From contig NZ_JHYG01000001.1 of the NCBI RefSeq assembly GCF_000687875.1, forward strand, positions 186,001-250,000: a stretch of 64,000 bases of DNA, written 5' to 3'. The DNA is from Acidocella facilis ATCC 35904 (GTDB lineage: Bacteria; Pseudomonadota; Alphaproteobacteria; Acetobacterales; Acetobacteraceae). Positions within the stretch are counted from its first letter, which is position 1. The number at the start of each line of letters is the position of its first letter. This document shows, piece by piece, positions 35,128-43,317 of the stretch. Made by a program: the position numbers and the translations under genes. Under the pieces are notes generated by a model, which did not search any database, was not told the origin of the DNA, and was given only the letters and a program-made list of their open reading frames with translations.

Positions 35128-36465
35128 ATGAACGACACGCCGTTCTCCCAAATTCCGCAGACCAAGCCGCGCTTTTCCGCGACCTTCGATCCGCATACCA
35201 TCGCCGAGATCCAGCGCGCCGCCGCCACCGGCATCTATGACATCCGCGGCGGCGGCACCAAGCGCAAGCTGCCGCATTTCGATGATCTGCTCTTCCTTGG
35301 CGCCTCGATGTCGCGCTATCCGCTGGAAGGCTATCGCGAGAAATGCGGCACGGATGTCGTGCTCGGCACGCGCTTTGCCAAAAAGCCGATTCATCTGAAA
35401 ACTCCGGTGACGATTGCCGGCATGTCCTTCGGCGCGCTCTCGGGCAATGCCAAGGAGGCGCTGGGGCGCGGGGCTACCGCGGTGGGCACCTCCACCACCA
35501 CCGGCGATGGCGGGATGACGCCGGAGGAGCGCGGCCATTCGCAGACCTTGGTCTATCAATATCTGCCCTCGCGCTACGGCATGAATCTCGCTGATCTGCG
35601 CAAGGCGGATGCGATCGAGGTGGTGGTCGGCCAGGGCGCGAAGCCGGGCGGCGGCGGCATGCTGCTGGGGCAGAAAATCTCCCCGCGCGTGGCCAAGATG
35701 CGCAATCTGCCGGAAGGGATCGACCAGCGCTCCGCCTGCCGGCATCCGGACTGGACCGGGCCGGATGACCTGGAGATCAAGATCCTGGAGCTGCGCGAGC
35801 TGACCAATTGGGAGAAGCCGATCTATGTGAAGGTCGGCGCCTCGCGGCCTTATTACGACATCGCGCTGGCGGTGAAGGCCGGGGCCGATGTGGTGGTGCT
35901 GGATGGCATGCAGGGCGGCACCGCGGCCACACAGGAAGTGTTCATCGAGCAGGTCGGCATTCCCATCCTCGCCGCCATTCGCCCGGCGGTGCAGGCGCTG
36001 CAGGATCTGGGTATGCACCGGCAGGTGCAGCTGATCGTCTCCGGCGGCATCCGCACCGGGGCGGATGTGGCCAAGGCGATCGCGCTGGGCGCGGATGCGG
36101 TGGCGATCGGCACCGCGGCGTTGGTGGCGCTTGGCGACAACTCCCCGGAGTTCGAGGAGGAATACCGCAAGCTCGGCACCACCGCCGGGGCCTATGATGA
36201 CTGGCATGAAGGGCGCGACCCGGCCGGCATCACCACCCAGGACCCGGTTTTGGCGGCGCGGCTGGACCCGGTGAAGGCCGGGCGGCGGTTGGCGAATTAC
36301 CTCTCGGTGCTGACCCTGGAGGCGCAGACCATCGCGCGGGCCTGCGGCAAGAGCCATCTGCATAATCTCGAGCCCGAGGATCTGGTGGCGCTGACGCTGG
36401 AGGCCTCCGCCATGGCGCAGGTGCCGCTGGCGGGGACGAGCTGGATCCCGGGGAAGGGGGGCTGA
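35128..36465 (+). CDS. glxD: FMN-binding glutamate synthase family protein GlxD / N-methylglutamate synthase subunit C-like
   Basis: The 445-residue protein is a free-standing FMN domain of glutamate synthase. Visible: TVAGMSFGALS-type segment (TIAGMSFGALSGNAKEALGRG), VGTSTTTGDGGMTPEERG, QGAKPGGGGMLLGQK, GASRPYYDIALAVKAGADVVVLDGMQGGT and SGGIRTGADVAKAIALGADAV. These are FMN and glutamate sites. The partners upstream suggest N-methylglutamate synthase or an unspecified Glx glutamate synthase. A Family 1 repeat follows its TGA. Confidence 0.9.
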   Translation: MNDTPFSQIPQTKPRFSATFDPHTIAEIQRAAATGIYDIRGGGTKRKLPHFDDLLFLGASMSRYPLEGYREKCGTDVVLGTRFAKKPIHLKTPVTIAGMSFGALSGNAKEALGRGATAVGTSTTTGDGGMTPEERGHSQTLVYQYLPSRYGMNLADLRKADAIEVVVGQGAKPGGGGMLLGQKISPRVAKMRNLPEGIDQRSACRHPDWTGPDDLEIKILELRELTNWEKPIYVKVGASRPYYDIALAVKAGADVVVLDGMQGGTAATQEVFIEQVGIPILAAIRPAVQALQDLGMHRQVQLIVSGGIRTGADVAKAIALGADAVAIGTAALVALGDNSPEFEEEYRKLGTTAGAYDDWHEGRDPAGITTQDPVLAARLDPVKAGRRLANYLSVLTLEAQTIARACGKSHLHNLEPEDLVALTLEASAMAQVPLAGTSWIPGKGG

Positions 36466-36470
36466 TGAAG

Positions 36471-36554
36471 GTTCGGGGTGTTGGCGACGACGTCGCCACC
36501 GCCCCGAACGTTTTCGCCGCTTTTTTGAAAAAAAGCGGCCCCAAAAAACTTTTG
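36471..36554. repeat. Family 1 repeat, copy between glxD and glnT
   Basis: GTTCGGGG-TTGGCGACG (from 36471) pairs with CGTCGCCA-CCCCGAAC (to 36509). The GCCGCTTTTTT/AAAAAAGCGGC hairpin (about 36516-36539) and CCAAAAAACTTTT follow. The core is as at 15.4 kb. Confidence 0.72.
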
Positions 36555-36640
36555 CGATAATTTCTAAAAATACCCGACAAAACCGGGACAATAGTCACAC
36601 AGCTTGCTCCACCAGACACAACACCAAGCAAGGGACGACG

Positions 36641-37942
36641 ATGGCGATCAAGCTTGCCGAAAAGGCGAAAGAACTCGGCCTCAAATATTTTCTGATTTCC
36701 TACACGGATCTGTTCGGCAGCCAACGCGCCAAGCTGGTGCCGGCTTCCGCCATCGCGGGCATGCAGAAGAACGGCGCCGGGTTCGCGGGATTTGCCACCT
36801 GGCTCGATATGTCGCCTGCGGATTCCGACATGTTCGCCCTGCCGGACCCGGAAACCCTGACCGTGCTGCCCTGGAAGAAGGAGGTCGGCTGGCTGGCCTC
36901 CGACATCTATATGGACGGGCAGAAGGTGGAGCAGGGGCCGCGCAACGTGCTCAAGCGCGTCATCGCCCAGGCGGACAAGGCCGGGTTCCTGATGAAAAGC
37001 GGGGTGGAGTGCGAGTTCTTTCTCACCACGCCGGATGGCCAGGCGATTTCGGACGCGCTCGATACCGGCAGCAAGCCCTGTTACGACGCCGGCGCGCTGC
37101 TGCGCCGCTATGACGTGATCACCGAGATCTGCGATGCGATGCAGGAACTCGGCTGGGAGGCCTACCAGAACGACCATGAGGACGCGAACGGCCAGTTCGA
37201 GATGAACTGGCATTATGACGAGGCGCTGCTGACCGCCGACCGGCATGTGTTCTTCAAATTCATGGCCAAATCCATCGCCGAGAAGCATGGGTTGCGCGCC
37301 ACCTTCATGCCCAAGCCGTTCCTGGGCCTCACCGGCTCGGGCTGCCACAGCCATGTCTCGCTGTGGAAGGGCAAGGAGAATCTGTTTGAGGATGAGACGG
37401 GCGAGCTGGGCGTCTCGCAGCTCGGCTATCATTTCATTGGCGGCGTGATCCAGCATGCGGACGCGCTGGCGGCGATCACCAACCCGACGGTGAACAGCTA
37501 TAAGCGCATCAACGCGCCGCGGACAATTTCCGGGGCCACCTGGGCGCCGAACACCGTGACCTATGCCGGCAATAACCGCACCCATATGATCCGCATCCCC
37601 GAGCCGGGGCGCTTTGAGATGCGGCTGGCGGATGGGGCGGTGAACCCGTATCTGCTGCAGGCTTCGATCCTGGCGGCGGGGCTGGATGGCATCGCCAAAC
37701 AGACCGATCCGGGCAAGCGGCTGGATATCAACATGTACACGGACGGCCATCTGGTGAAGGACGCCAAGAAACTGCCGCTGAACCTGCTGGACGCGCTGCG
37801 CGCGCTGGAGGCAAATGACACGCTGAAGGCAACGTTGGGCGAGGGCTTCGTCTCTGCCTACACCAAGCTCAAGCATGGCGAATGGAACGCCTACGCGGCG
37901 TATCTCTCGGACTGGGAGCGCCAGGCGACGCTGGATTGCTGA
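36641..37942 (+). CDS. glnT: Type III glutamine synthetase (GlnT) or gamma-glutamylmethylamide synthetase (GmaS)
   Basis: The 433-residue protein is a glutamine synthetase family member of the GlnT/GmaS group. Conserved: SGVECEFFLTTPDG (metal glutamates), NDHEDANGQFEMNW, FMPKPFLGLTGSGCHSHVSLW and NPTVNSYKRINAPRTISGATWAPN. GlnT makes glutamine; GmaS joins methylamine to glutamate. The adjacent mgsABC-like trio favours a methylamine role, but the same layout occurs around glnT in rhizobia. AGGGA precedes the ATG. It ends base to base with the next gene's stop. Confidence 0.88.
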   Translation: MAIKLAEKAKELGLKYFLISYTDLFGSQRAKLVPASAIAGMQKNGAGFAGFATWLDMSPADSDMFALPDPETLTVLPWKKEVGWLASDIYMDGQKVEQGPRNVLKRVIAQADKAGFLMKSGVECEFFLTTPDGQAISDALDTGSKPCYDAGALLRRYDVITEICDAMQELGWEAYQNDHEDANGQFEMNWHYDEALLTADRHVFFKFMAKSIAEKHGLRATFMPKPFLGLTGSGCHSHVSLWKGKENLFEDETGELGVSQLGYHFIGGVIQHADALAAITNPTVNSYKRINAPRTISGATWAPNTVTYAGNNRTHMIRIPEPGRFEMRLADGAVNPYLLQASILAAGLDGIAKQTDPGKRLDINMYTDGHLVKDAKKLPLNLLDALRALEANDTLKATLGEGFVSAYTKLKHGEWNAYAAYLSDWERQATLDC

Positions 37943-39136
37943 TCAACCCGCCGGGGCAAGCCGCAGCAGCGTGCCATTATGGTCCTCGGTGATCAGCACG
38001 CTGCCATCCGGCAGCTCCGCGAGTGAGACCGGGCTGCCCATCGGCGCCTGGCCCGGCGTACCCGCCCAGCCCCAGATCACCTGCCAGGGCTGGCCTTCCG
38101 GCAGGCCCTGGGCGTTCAGCGTCATCGCCATCAGCCGGTGCCCTTGCGCGCGATAGCCGTGATAGGGGATCAGCAGCGTATCTTTCAGCGCCGGAATCGC
38201 GGCGCCGCGATAGACCAGCAGCCCCAGAGGGGCGGCGTGCGGCGCGAGCAGGACGCTGGGTGCGGTCATTTTCGCGCAATCGAAGTGTGGATATTCCGGG
38301 CTGGGGCGGTTCGCGTCGAAGCAATAGGGCCAGCCATAATCCGCGCCGGGCGTGATGATATCCAGCGTGTCGCGCGGTTCGGTCTCGTCGGAGAGATTCG
38401 GGTCGGCCAGGTTGATGAAATCCCGCGCATTGACCGCCGCCGCCAGCTTGCCGTCCGGCAGGATCGCCAGCCCCATGGAATTGCGCAGGCCGGTGGCGAG
38501 GATCTGCGCGTCCTGAAACCGCAAGACCTTGCCGGGCTGGGGCATGATGCGCGCGATGCTCGCACGCGGCGGGGTGGCGGCGGTTTCCGGGCAGGGTTTC
38601 GCGGGGTCGGGCGGGGTTTTGCCCGGCCCTTCGCAATTATTCGTGGCCGAGCCGATATTGATGTCCAGCGCGCCGTCCGGCTCGGCCACCAGGGCGGTCA
38701 GCGGATGGCGGCCGGTATCGGGCAGGCCGGTGATCACATCCTCCAGCGTCGCCTTGCCGCCCGAAAGCCGCAGCCGGGCAACGCGCCCGAGCAGCCCGAG
38801 ATAGATCGTGCCATCCGGGGCAACCGCGATGCCGTTCGGTTCGTCCAGCCCGGTGAGCAGGGTTTGCGGCGGCGCCGTGCCGTCATCGGTGAAACGCAGC
38901 AGCGCGCCGCGCCCCTTCACCCAGCCGCCCATCTCCACGACATAGACATCATGCCCGACCACGGCGAGGCCGCGCGGAAAGCGCAACCCCTTGGCCACCA
39001 GCCCGACGCAGGTGCCGGGCAGGCTGGCGAGATCAAGGCGCGGAAAGCCGGCGCAGCTGCCCTGGGGGTGATAAGGGGGCGCCGCCAGCGCGCGCAACGG
39101 CAGGCAGAGCAGGAGCAGACTAAGAAGCCGGTTCAT
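37943..39136 (-). CDS. PQQ-dependent sugar dehydrogenase (glucose/sorbosone dehydrogenase type)
   Basis: The ~397-residue protein has a signal peptide (NRLLSLLLLCLPLRALA) and a six-bladed beta-propeller as in soluble glucose/sorbosone dehydrogenases: GLRFPRGLAVVGHDVYV, TGLDEPNGIAVAPDGTIYLG, GLRNSMGLAILPDG, GADYGWPYC and LPDGSVLITEDHNGTLLRL. It should oxidise sugars in the periplasm. Substrate and cofactor use are inferred. The ATG at 39136 has AAGGAA upstream; the longer frame to 39154 is not needed. Confidence 0.85.
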   Translation of the reverse strand: MNRLLSLLLLCLPLRALAAPPYHPQGSCAGFPRLDLASLPGTCVGLVAKGLRFPRGLAVVGHDVYVVEMGGWVKGRGALLRFTDDGTAPPQTLLTGLDEPNGIAVAPDGTIYLGLLGRVARLRLSGGKATLEDVITGLPDTGRHPLTALVAEPDGALDINIGSATNNCEGPGKTPPDPAKPCPETAATPPRASIARIMPQPGKVLRFQDAQILATGLRNSMGLAILPDGKLAAAVNARDFINLADPNLSDETEPRDTLDIITPGADYGWPYCFDANRPSPEYPHFDCAKMTAPSVLLAPHAAPLGLLVYRGAAIPALKDTLLIPYHGYRAQGHRLMAMTLNAQGLPEGQPWQVIWGWAGTPGQAPMGSPVSLAELPDGSVLITEDHNGTLLRLAPAG

Positions 39137-39218
39137 GGCGTTCCTTTCACGCAAATTTCGCAGAGCTTCGTTGAAATATGGCTCTTGTCAGGGGCGAGGT
39201 GTCGGCCAATTGTCAGGC

Positions 39219-39695
39219 ATGCTTACACGTCTTTCCACCGATACGCCGCATTTTTCAGCTTTGCTGACGCTCAATAACGAACACGCGCAGGAGCTTTCGG
39301 CGGCGGATGAAGCCCGCTTCGCCTTGCTGCTGGAGCGGGCTTTTTACGCCGCCTCGATCAATGACAGTGAGGCCCTGCTGATCGCCTTCGATCAGGACGC
39401 GGATTATGATTCGCCGAATTTCCTCTGGTTCAAGCAACGGTTTTTGAAATTCGTCTATATCGACCGGGTGGTGACCGCGAAGGCCGCGCGCGGCCGGGGC
39501 CATGGGGTGGCGCTGTATGATGCGCTGTTCCAGCAGGCGCGTCTGGCCGGCCATACGATCGCGGTGTGCGAGGTGAATGAGGATCCGCCAAATCCGGCCT
39601 CGGACGCGTTCCACGCCCGTTTCGGGTTTTCACTGGCCGGCCAGGCCAAGCTGCCCAACGGCAAAGCCGTCAGATATTTCGTAAAAACGCTTTGA
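39219..39695 (+). CDS. GNAT family N-acetyltransferase
   Basis: The 158-residue protein shows a GNAT fold: FVYIDRVVTAKAARGRGHGVALYDALFQQA contains the acetyl-CoA-binding RGxGxA-like loop (ARGRGHG), and CEVNEDPPNPASDAFHARFGF is the usual C-terminal strand. The family (COG3818-like) has no firm substrate. I start at the ATG at 39219 because upstream residues run into the neighbouring gene's leader. The gene is divergent from the sugar dehydrogenase. Confidence 0.85.
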   Translation: MLTRLSTDTPHFSALLTLNNEHAQELSAADEARFALLLERAFYAASINDSEALLIAFDQDADYDSPNFLWFKQRFLKFVYIDRVVTAKAARGRGHGVALYDALFQQARLAGHTIAVCEVNEDPPNPASDAFHARFGFSLAGQAKLPNGKAVRYFVKTL

Positions 39696-39701
39696 GGTCA
39701 G

Positions 39702-39806
39702 CGGAGCGCAATATGCGTTTGAGTTGACGCGCGTGCGTCAAGATAAACCCATGAAATTGCTCGCCAAAACATGAGTAGAGCGCGTGGGTGTAAACCCATC
39801 TCGCTC
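39702..39806. repeat. Family 2 palindromic repeat, copy B
   Basis: GGAGCGCAATATGCGTTTGAGTTGACGC... forms a stem with GCGTCAAGATAAAC, then the core ATGAAATTGCTCGCCAAAAC (39751-39770). A second dyad GTGGGTGTAAACCCA follows. It lies in a convergent gap. Confidence 0.75.
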
Positions 39807-39883
39807 GAGCGCCGCGGAACTGTTCAGGGCTGTCCCGGATTCCGTCTCAATATGCACCAAGCGGGTCCGGGGCGGTAAAATGT

Positions 39884-40948
39884 CTACAGCAGCACGCTTT
39901 CCACCAGATTGCGCCCATTCTCCTTGGCCTGACGCATCGCCTTGTCGGCGGCGCTGATCAGCAGCGCGGGGGAAGGGGAGACGGTCTTCGCCGCCGCCAC
40001 GCCGATGCTCACCGTGATCGGCATGTCCATCCCCGGCACGCTGTGGCGCGCCACCGCCTCGCGGATGCGCTCCGCCACCAGCTTGGAATCGATGATGCCG
40101 GCGCGCAGCAGCACCAGGAAGGTGCCCGCGCCATAGCGGCCGATCACATCCACCTCGCGCACGCTCTGGCGCAGCCGCGCGGCGACGTCGAACAGCACGG
40201 TATCACCCGCCTGGGTGCCGTATGTCTCGTTGATCTGGTTCAGATGATCGATATCCACCAGCAACAGGCTGAGCGGCGAGCCCCGGCTGGCGGCCGCGCA
40301 TTCCAGATGCGCCAGATCCATGATCACATTGCGCTTCCACATCTGCGTCAAGCCGTCGATCGAATCGCGCCGGGCCAGCGGGTCCTGGGATTTGATCAGC
40401 GATTCCTGGAAAGACCCCTGCATCACCCGGGTCAGCTCGCGTTCAACGATCACCGCCAGATCGCGCAGCGTGTCCAGCCCGGCGCGGCTGGGGCGGCGCG
40501 GCAGCGTATCCATCACGCAGAGCGCGCCAACGCAGGAGCGCGCCCCGGCATGAATCGGCTGGCCGGCATAAAAGCGCACATTCGGGTTGCCAGTGACCAG
40601 AGGGTTTTGGGCGAAGCGCTCATCCTGCGTGGTATCGGGGATGATAAGCGGATGATGCGCCTCGATCGCATGGCCGCAGAAGGACAGCTCGCGCGGAATT
40701 TCCGCCATCGGCATGCCGACGCTGGATTTCAGCCATTGCTTGTCGCCGGCGATGAAGCTGATCGTGGCGATCGGTGCCTGCAGCACCCGCGCCGTCAGCC
40801 GGGTGATCCGGTCAAACCGCTCCTCGGCCGGGGTGTAGAGCAGATTGAGGGCGTTGAGATCCTTCAGGCGCTGCGATTCGGCCAGGCTGAGATACCCGCC
40901 CTCAGGCGTCAGCAAGCTGGACGTCGTCGTCTGTTGGTTCGTCCACAT
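39884..40948 (-). CDS. GAF-GGDEF domain protein with degenerate active site
   Basis: The 354-residue protein has a GAF domain (about residues 45-170, with SFCGHAI and VRFYAGQPI) and a GGDEF domain (about 195-350; DSIDGLTQMW, LLLVDIDHLNQINETYG, AGDTVLFDVAARL). The signature loop that should read RxGGDEF is RYGAGTF (residues 271-277), losing the catalytic acidic residues. It probably cannot make cyclic di-GMP; a binding or sensory role is more likely. The gap upstream holds two CtrA-like sites. Confidence 0.88.
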   Translation of the reverse strand: MWTNQQTTTSSLLTPEGGYLSLAESQRLKDLNALNLLYTPAEERFDRITRLTARVLQAPIATISFIAGDKQWLKSSVGMPMAEIPRELSFCGHAIEAHHPLIIPDTTQDERFAQNPLVTGNPNVRFYAGQPIHAGARSCVGALCVMDTLPRRPSRAGLDTLRDLAVIVERELTRVMQGSFQESLIKSQDPLARRDSIDGLTQMWKRNVIMDLAHLECAAASRGSPLSLLLVDIDHLNQINETYGTQAGDTVLFDVAARLRQSVREVDVIGRYGAGTFLVLLRAGIIDSKLVAERIREAVARHSVPGMDMPITVSIGVAAAKTVSPSPALLISAADKAMRQAKENGRNLVESVLL

Positions 40949-40976
40949 GCGAAGTCTCTCATCGTCCAGAACGGCG

Positions 40977-40991
40977 TTAACACAGCGTTAA
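40977..40991. promoter_or_regulatory. CtrA-like site 1 (TTAA-N7-TTAA)
   Basis: TTAACACAGCGTTAA lies 29 bp upstream of the GAF-GGDEF start and matches the full CtrA consensus spacing. In alphaproteobacteria CtrA controls cell cycle, motility and many c-di-GMP genes. Confidence 0.55.
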
Positions 40992-41237
40992 ATTGTATCG
41001 TTTCCGAACGGCTTTCAAGGACCAACTCGTTTGCTCTGGCGTTTTTTTGGCTTGATAAAACCGGCATCACGCGGATGTGAATGTAGTTTGCACGCGGAAG
41101 TTTTCAGTGCGCGATGCGATTTCCACCGGATGGCGGCGCGGCGGGCGCGCCGACATCTTATGTCGTGGTTGCGGTAAAAATTGAGCGCAGCCGCCGTGCC
41201 GCCTCAAAACCGAGACGGGCGGGAGGCGCGCCTGATA

Positions 41238-41252
41238 TTAACGGTAGGTTAA
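41238..41252. promoter_or_regulatory. CtrA-like site 2 (TTAA-N7-TTAA)
   Basis: TTAACGGTAGGTTAA has the same spacing, at the far end of the same gap, 28 bp past the stop of the aldo/keto reductase gene. Confidence 0.45.
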
Positions 41253-41279
41253 TTGCCTTTCATCAAACCAGGCCTCGCC

Positions 41280-42233
41280 TCAGGCGCTGGCTTCATCCAG
41301 CGCCGCGATGCTGTCCTTATCCAGCTCAAGCGCCGCGGCGCGGATCAGCGATTGCATCTGGCTCAGGCTGGTGGCGCTGGCAATCGGCGCGGTGATGCCG
41401 GATTTCTCCCTGCACCAGGCAATCGCCACCTCGGAAGGCGCCGCGCCAATCCGCTGCGCCTGCGCCAGCAACGCCGCGATCACCGCCTTGCCCTTTGCCG
41501 TCGCCAGATATTTTTTCGCGCTCTCCCCGCGCCGGCCGACGCAATCCGCCTCGCTCTTGTACTTGCCGCTGAGAAAGCCAGCGGCCAGGGCGAAGTAATT
41601 GATCGCGCCCACCTCCTCGGCGATGCAGAGCGATTGCAGCTCAGCCTCGAAGGCCGGGCGCTCCATCAGATTATAGAGCGGCTGCAGGCTTTCATAACGC
41701 GGCAGGTTGTTGGCCTTGGCCACATCCAGCGCCGCTTTCAAGCGCGGCGCGGTATAGTTGGAGGCGCCGATCGCCTTCACCTTGCCCTGCTTGATCAGCT
41801 CGGCGAAGGCTCCCAGCGTCTCTTCCAGCGGCGTTTCCGGATCGTCCTGATGCGCCTGGTAGAGATCGATATAATCGGTCTGCAACCGGGTCAGCGACGC
41901 CTCGACGGCGGCGAAGATCCGCGCCTTGGACAGGCTGGCCTGATGATGGCCCATCGCCATGCCGACCTTGGTGAGGATTTTCACCTGGGAGCGGTTTTTG
42001 CGCTCCTTCATCCAGGCGCCGATGATCGCCTCGCTCTCCCCACCTTCATGCCCCTCGACCCAGGTGGAATACATATCCGCCGTGTCGATCGCATTCAGCC
42101 CGCCCTCCAGCGCGGCGTCCAGCAGATCGAGCGAGGTTTTGATATCGGCGGTCCAGCCGAAGACATTGCCGCCCAGAACCACGGGCGGCAGCGCCAGGCC
42201 GGAGCGGCCGAGCATTTTGGTGGGAAGCGCCAT
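41280..42233 (-). CDS. Aldo/keto reductase
   Basis: The 317-residue NADPH-dependent oxidoreductase has the AKR pattern: GLNAIDTADMYS (catalytic Asp and Tyr), KILTKVG (catalytic Lys), YIDLYQAHQDDPETPLEETL (His), GASNYTAPRLKAAL and the C-terminal IASATSLSQM. The substrate is not known. The ATG at 42233 follows the upstream gene's stop by one codon, so it is co-transcribed with the zinc-type oxidoreductase. Confidence 0.93.
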   Translation of the reverse strand: MALPTKMLGRSGLALPPVVLGGNVFGWTADIKTSLDLLDAALEGGLNAIDTADMYSTWVEGHEGGESEAIIGAWMKERKNRSQVKILTKVGMAMGHHQASLSKARIFAAVEASLTRLQTDYIDLYQAHQDDPETPLEETLGAFAELIKQGKVKAIGASNYTAPRLKAALDVAKANNLPRYESLQPLYNLMERPAFEAELQSLCIAEEVGAINYFALAAGFLSGKYKSEADCVGRRGESAKKYLATAKGKAVIAALLAQAQRIGAAPSEVAIAWCREKSGITAPIASATSLSQMQSLIRAAALELDKDSIAALDEASA

Positions 42234-42236
42234 CAA

Positions 42237-43247
42237 TCAGAATCCTTCCAGCACGATCTTGCCCATCGTCATCCCCGATTCCAGGGCGGCATGGGCGCGG
42301 ATCAGGTTTATCGCGTTGATGGGGCCATAATTCTCGGTCATCGTCGTCTTCAACGTGCCGTTATCGACGAGATGCGCGATGGCCTCCAGCGTGCGGTGCT
42401 GCACGCTCATGTCATGTGTGTGCAAAAGCCCGCGTGTGAAGACATATTCGGTATGCAGCGTGGCACTTTTACGGATCAGCGGCGAAACATTCAGCTCGCC
42501 GGCATTGGATTCGATGATGCCGACCGCACCTTCCGGCGCCAGCAGCTCGACCAGCTTGTGGAAATGCTGCTTCACATGCGCGACGCAGAAAATATGGCCG
42601 GGCGGGTTGAGGCCAGCCTGCAAAATCTGCGCGCCGAGATCATGCTGGTGATTGACGATATGGTGCGCGCCTAGGCTGCGGCACCATTCCGCCGTCTCCG
42701 GGCGGGAGGCGGTGGCGATGATGGTCATGTCGGTGAGCTGCGCAGCGAGCTGAATGGCCATCGAGCCGACACCGCCGCCAGCCCCCACCACCAGCATGGT
42801 GCCGCCATGCGGCTGGTCGCGCGGGATGCGGAAGCGCTCGAACAGCATCTCCCAGGCGGTCAGCGCCGTCAGCGGCAAGGCTGCCGCCTGCGCGAAGCTC
42901 AAGCTTTTCGGCTTATGGCCGACGATGCGGTCATCGACGAGCTGGAACTCGGCATTGCTGCCCTGGCGGTCCGGCACGCCGGCATAGAACACCTCGTCGC
43001 CGACGGAGAAATTCTGCACTTCGGGGCCGATGGCGCGCACGATCCCGGCGGCGTCATAGCCCAGCACCCGCGGCTCGCCCAACGGCTCGGCCGACTGGCG
43101 GATCTTGGTATCGACCGGATTGACCGAAACCGCCTTGATCTCGACCAGCAGATCATGATGCCGGGGGACGGGCACCGGCAGATCGACATCCTGCAGCGCA
43201 TCCATGGAGGTAATCGGGCGGGCATGGGTAAAGGCAACGGCTTTCAT
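42237..43247 (-). CDS. Zinc-type alcohol dehydrogenase-like / quinone oxidoreductase family protein
   Basis: The 336-residue protein belongs to the medium-chain reductase group without catalytic zinc ligands (no GHE/Cys pair). SVNPVDTKIRQS, GYDAAGIVRAIGPEV, GDEVFYAGV and MLVVGAGGGVGSMAIQLAAQL (NADPH site) identify it, and HMFE-like LESGMTMGKIVLEGF ends it. It may reduce quinones or enones and shares a transcript with the aldo/keto reductase. GA-rich sequence before the ATG (AGAGAAAG) could be the ribosome site. Confidence 0.9.
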   Translation of the reverse strand: MKAVAFTHARPITSMDALQDVDLPVPVPRHHDLLVEIKAVSVNPVDTKIRQSAEPLGEPRVLGYDAAGIVRAIGPEVQNFSVGDEVFYAGVPDRQGSNAEFQLVDDRIVGHKPKSLSFAQAAALPLTALTAWEMLFERFRIPRDQPHGGTMLVVGAGGGVGSMAIQLAAQLTDMTIIATASRPETAEWCRSLGAHHIVNHQHDLGAQILQAGLNPPGHIFCVAHVKQHFHKLVELLAPEGAVGIIESNAGELNVSPLIRKSATLHTEYVFTRGLLHTHDMSVQHRTLEAIAHLVDNGTLKTTMTENYGPINAINLIRAHAALESGMTMGKIVLEGF

Positions 43248-43317
43248 GGGACGACTTTCTCTTCAGTTGGCCTGCTAGACATTGATATCTAAGACATATC
43301 CGATGTTACATTTGAAC

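Larger units (their letters stand above)
40949..41279. other. 331-bp intergenic region without clear gene
   Basis: The region lies upstream of the GAF-GGDEF gene and downstream of the aldo/keto reductase gene. A short plus-strand frame (from 41114) runs into the antisense of the reductase and is not convincing. Two TTAA-N7-TTAA sites lie near its ends. Confidence 0.55.

Noticed and set aside
36554-36640. Sigma54 promoter ahead of glnT
   Set aside because: GG and GC elements are present but with the wrong spacing (the -24/-12 pair needs a 10-bp gap).
41114-41395. 93-residue plus-strand frame in the GGDEF upstream gap
   Set aside because: No ribosome site, Arg/Pro-rich shadow sequence, and half of it is antisense to the aldo/keto reductase.
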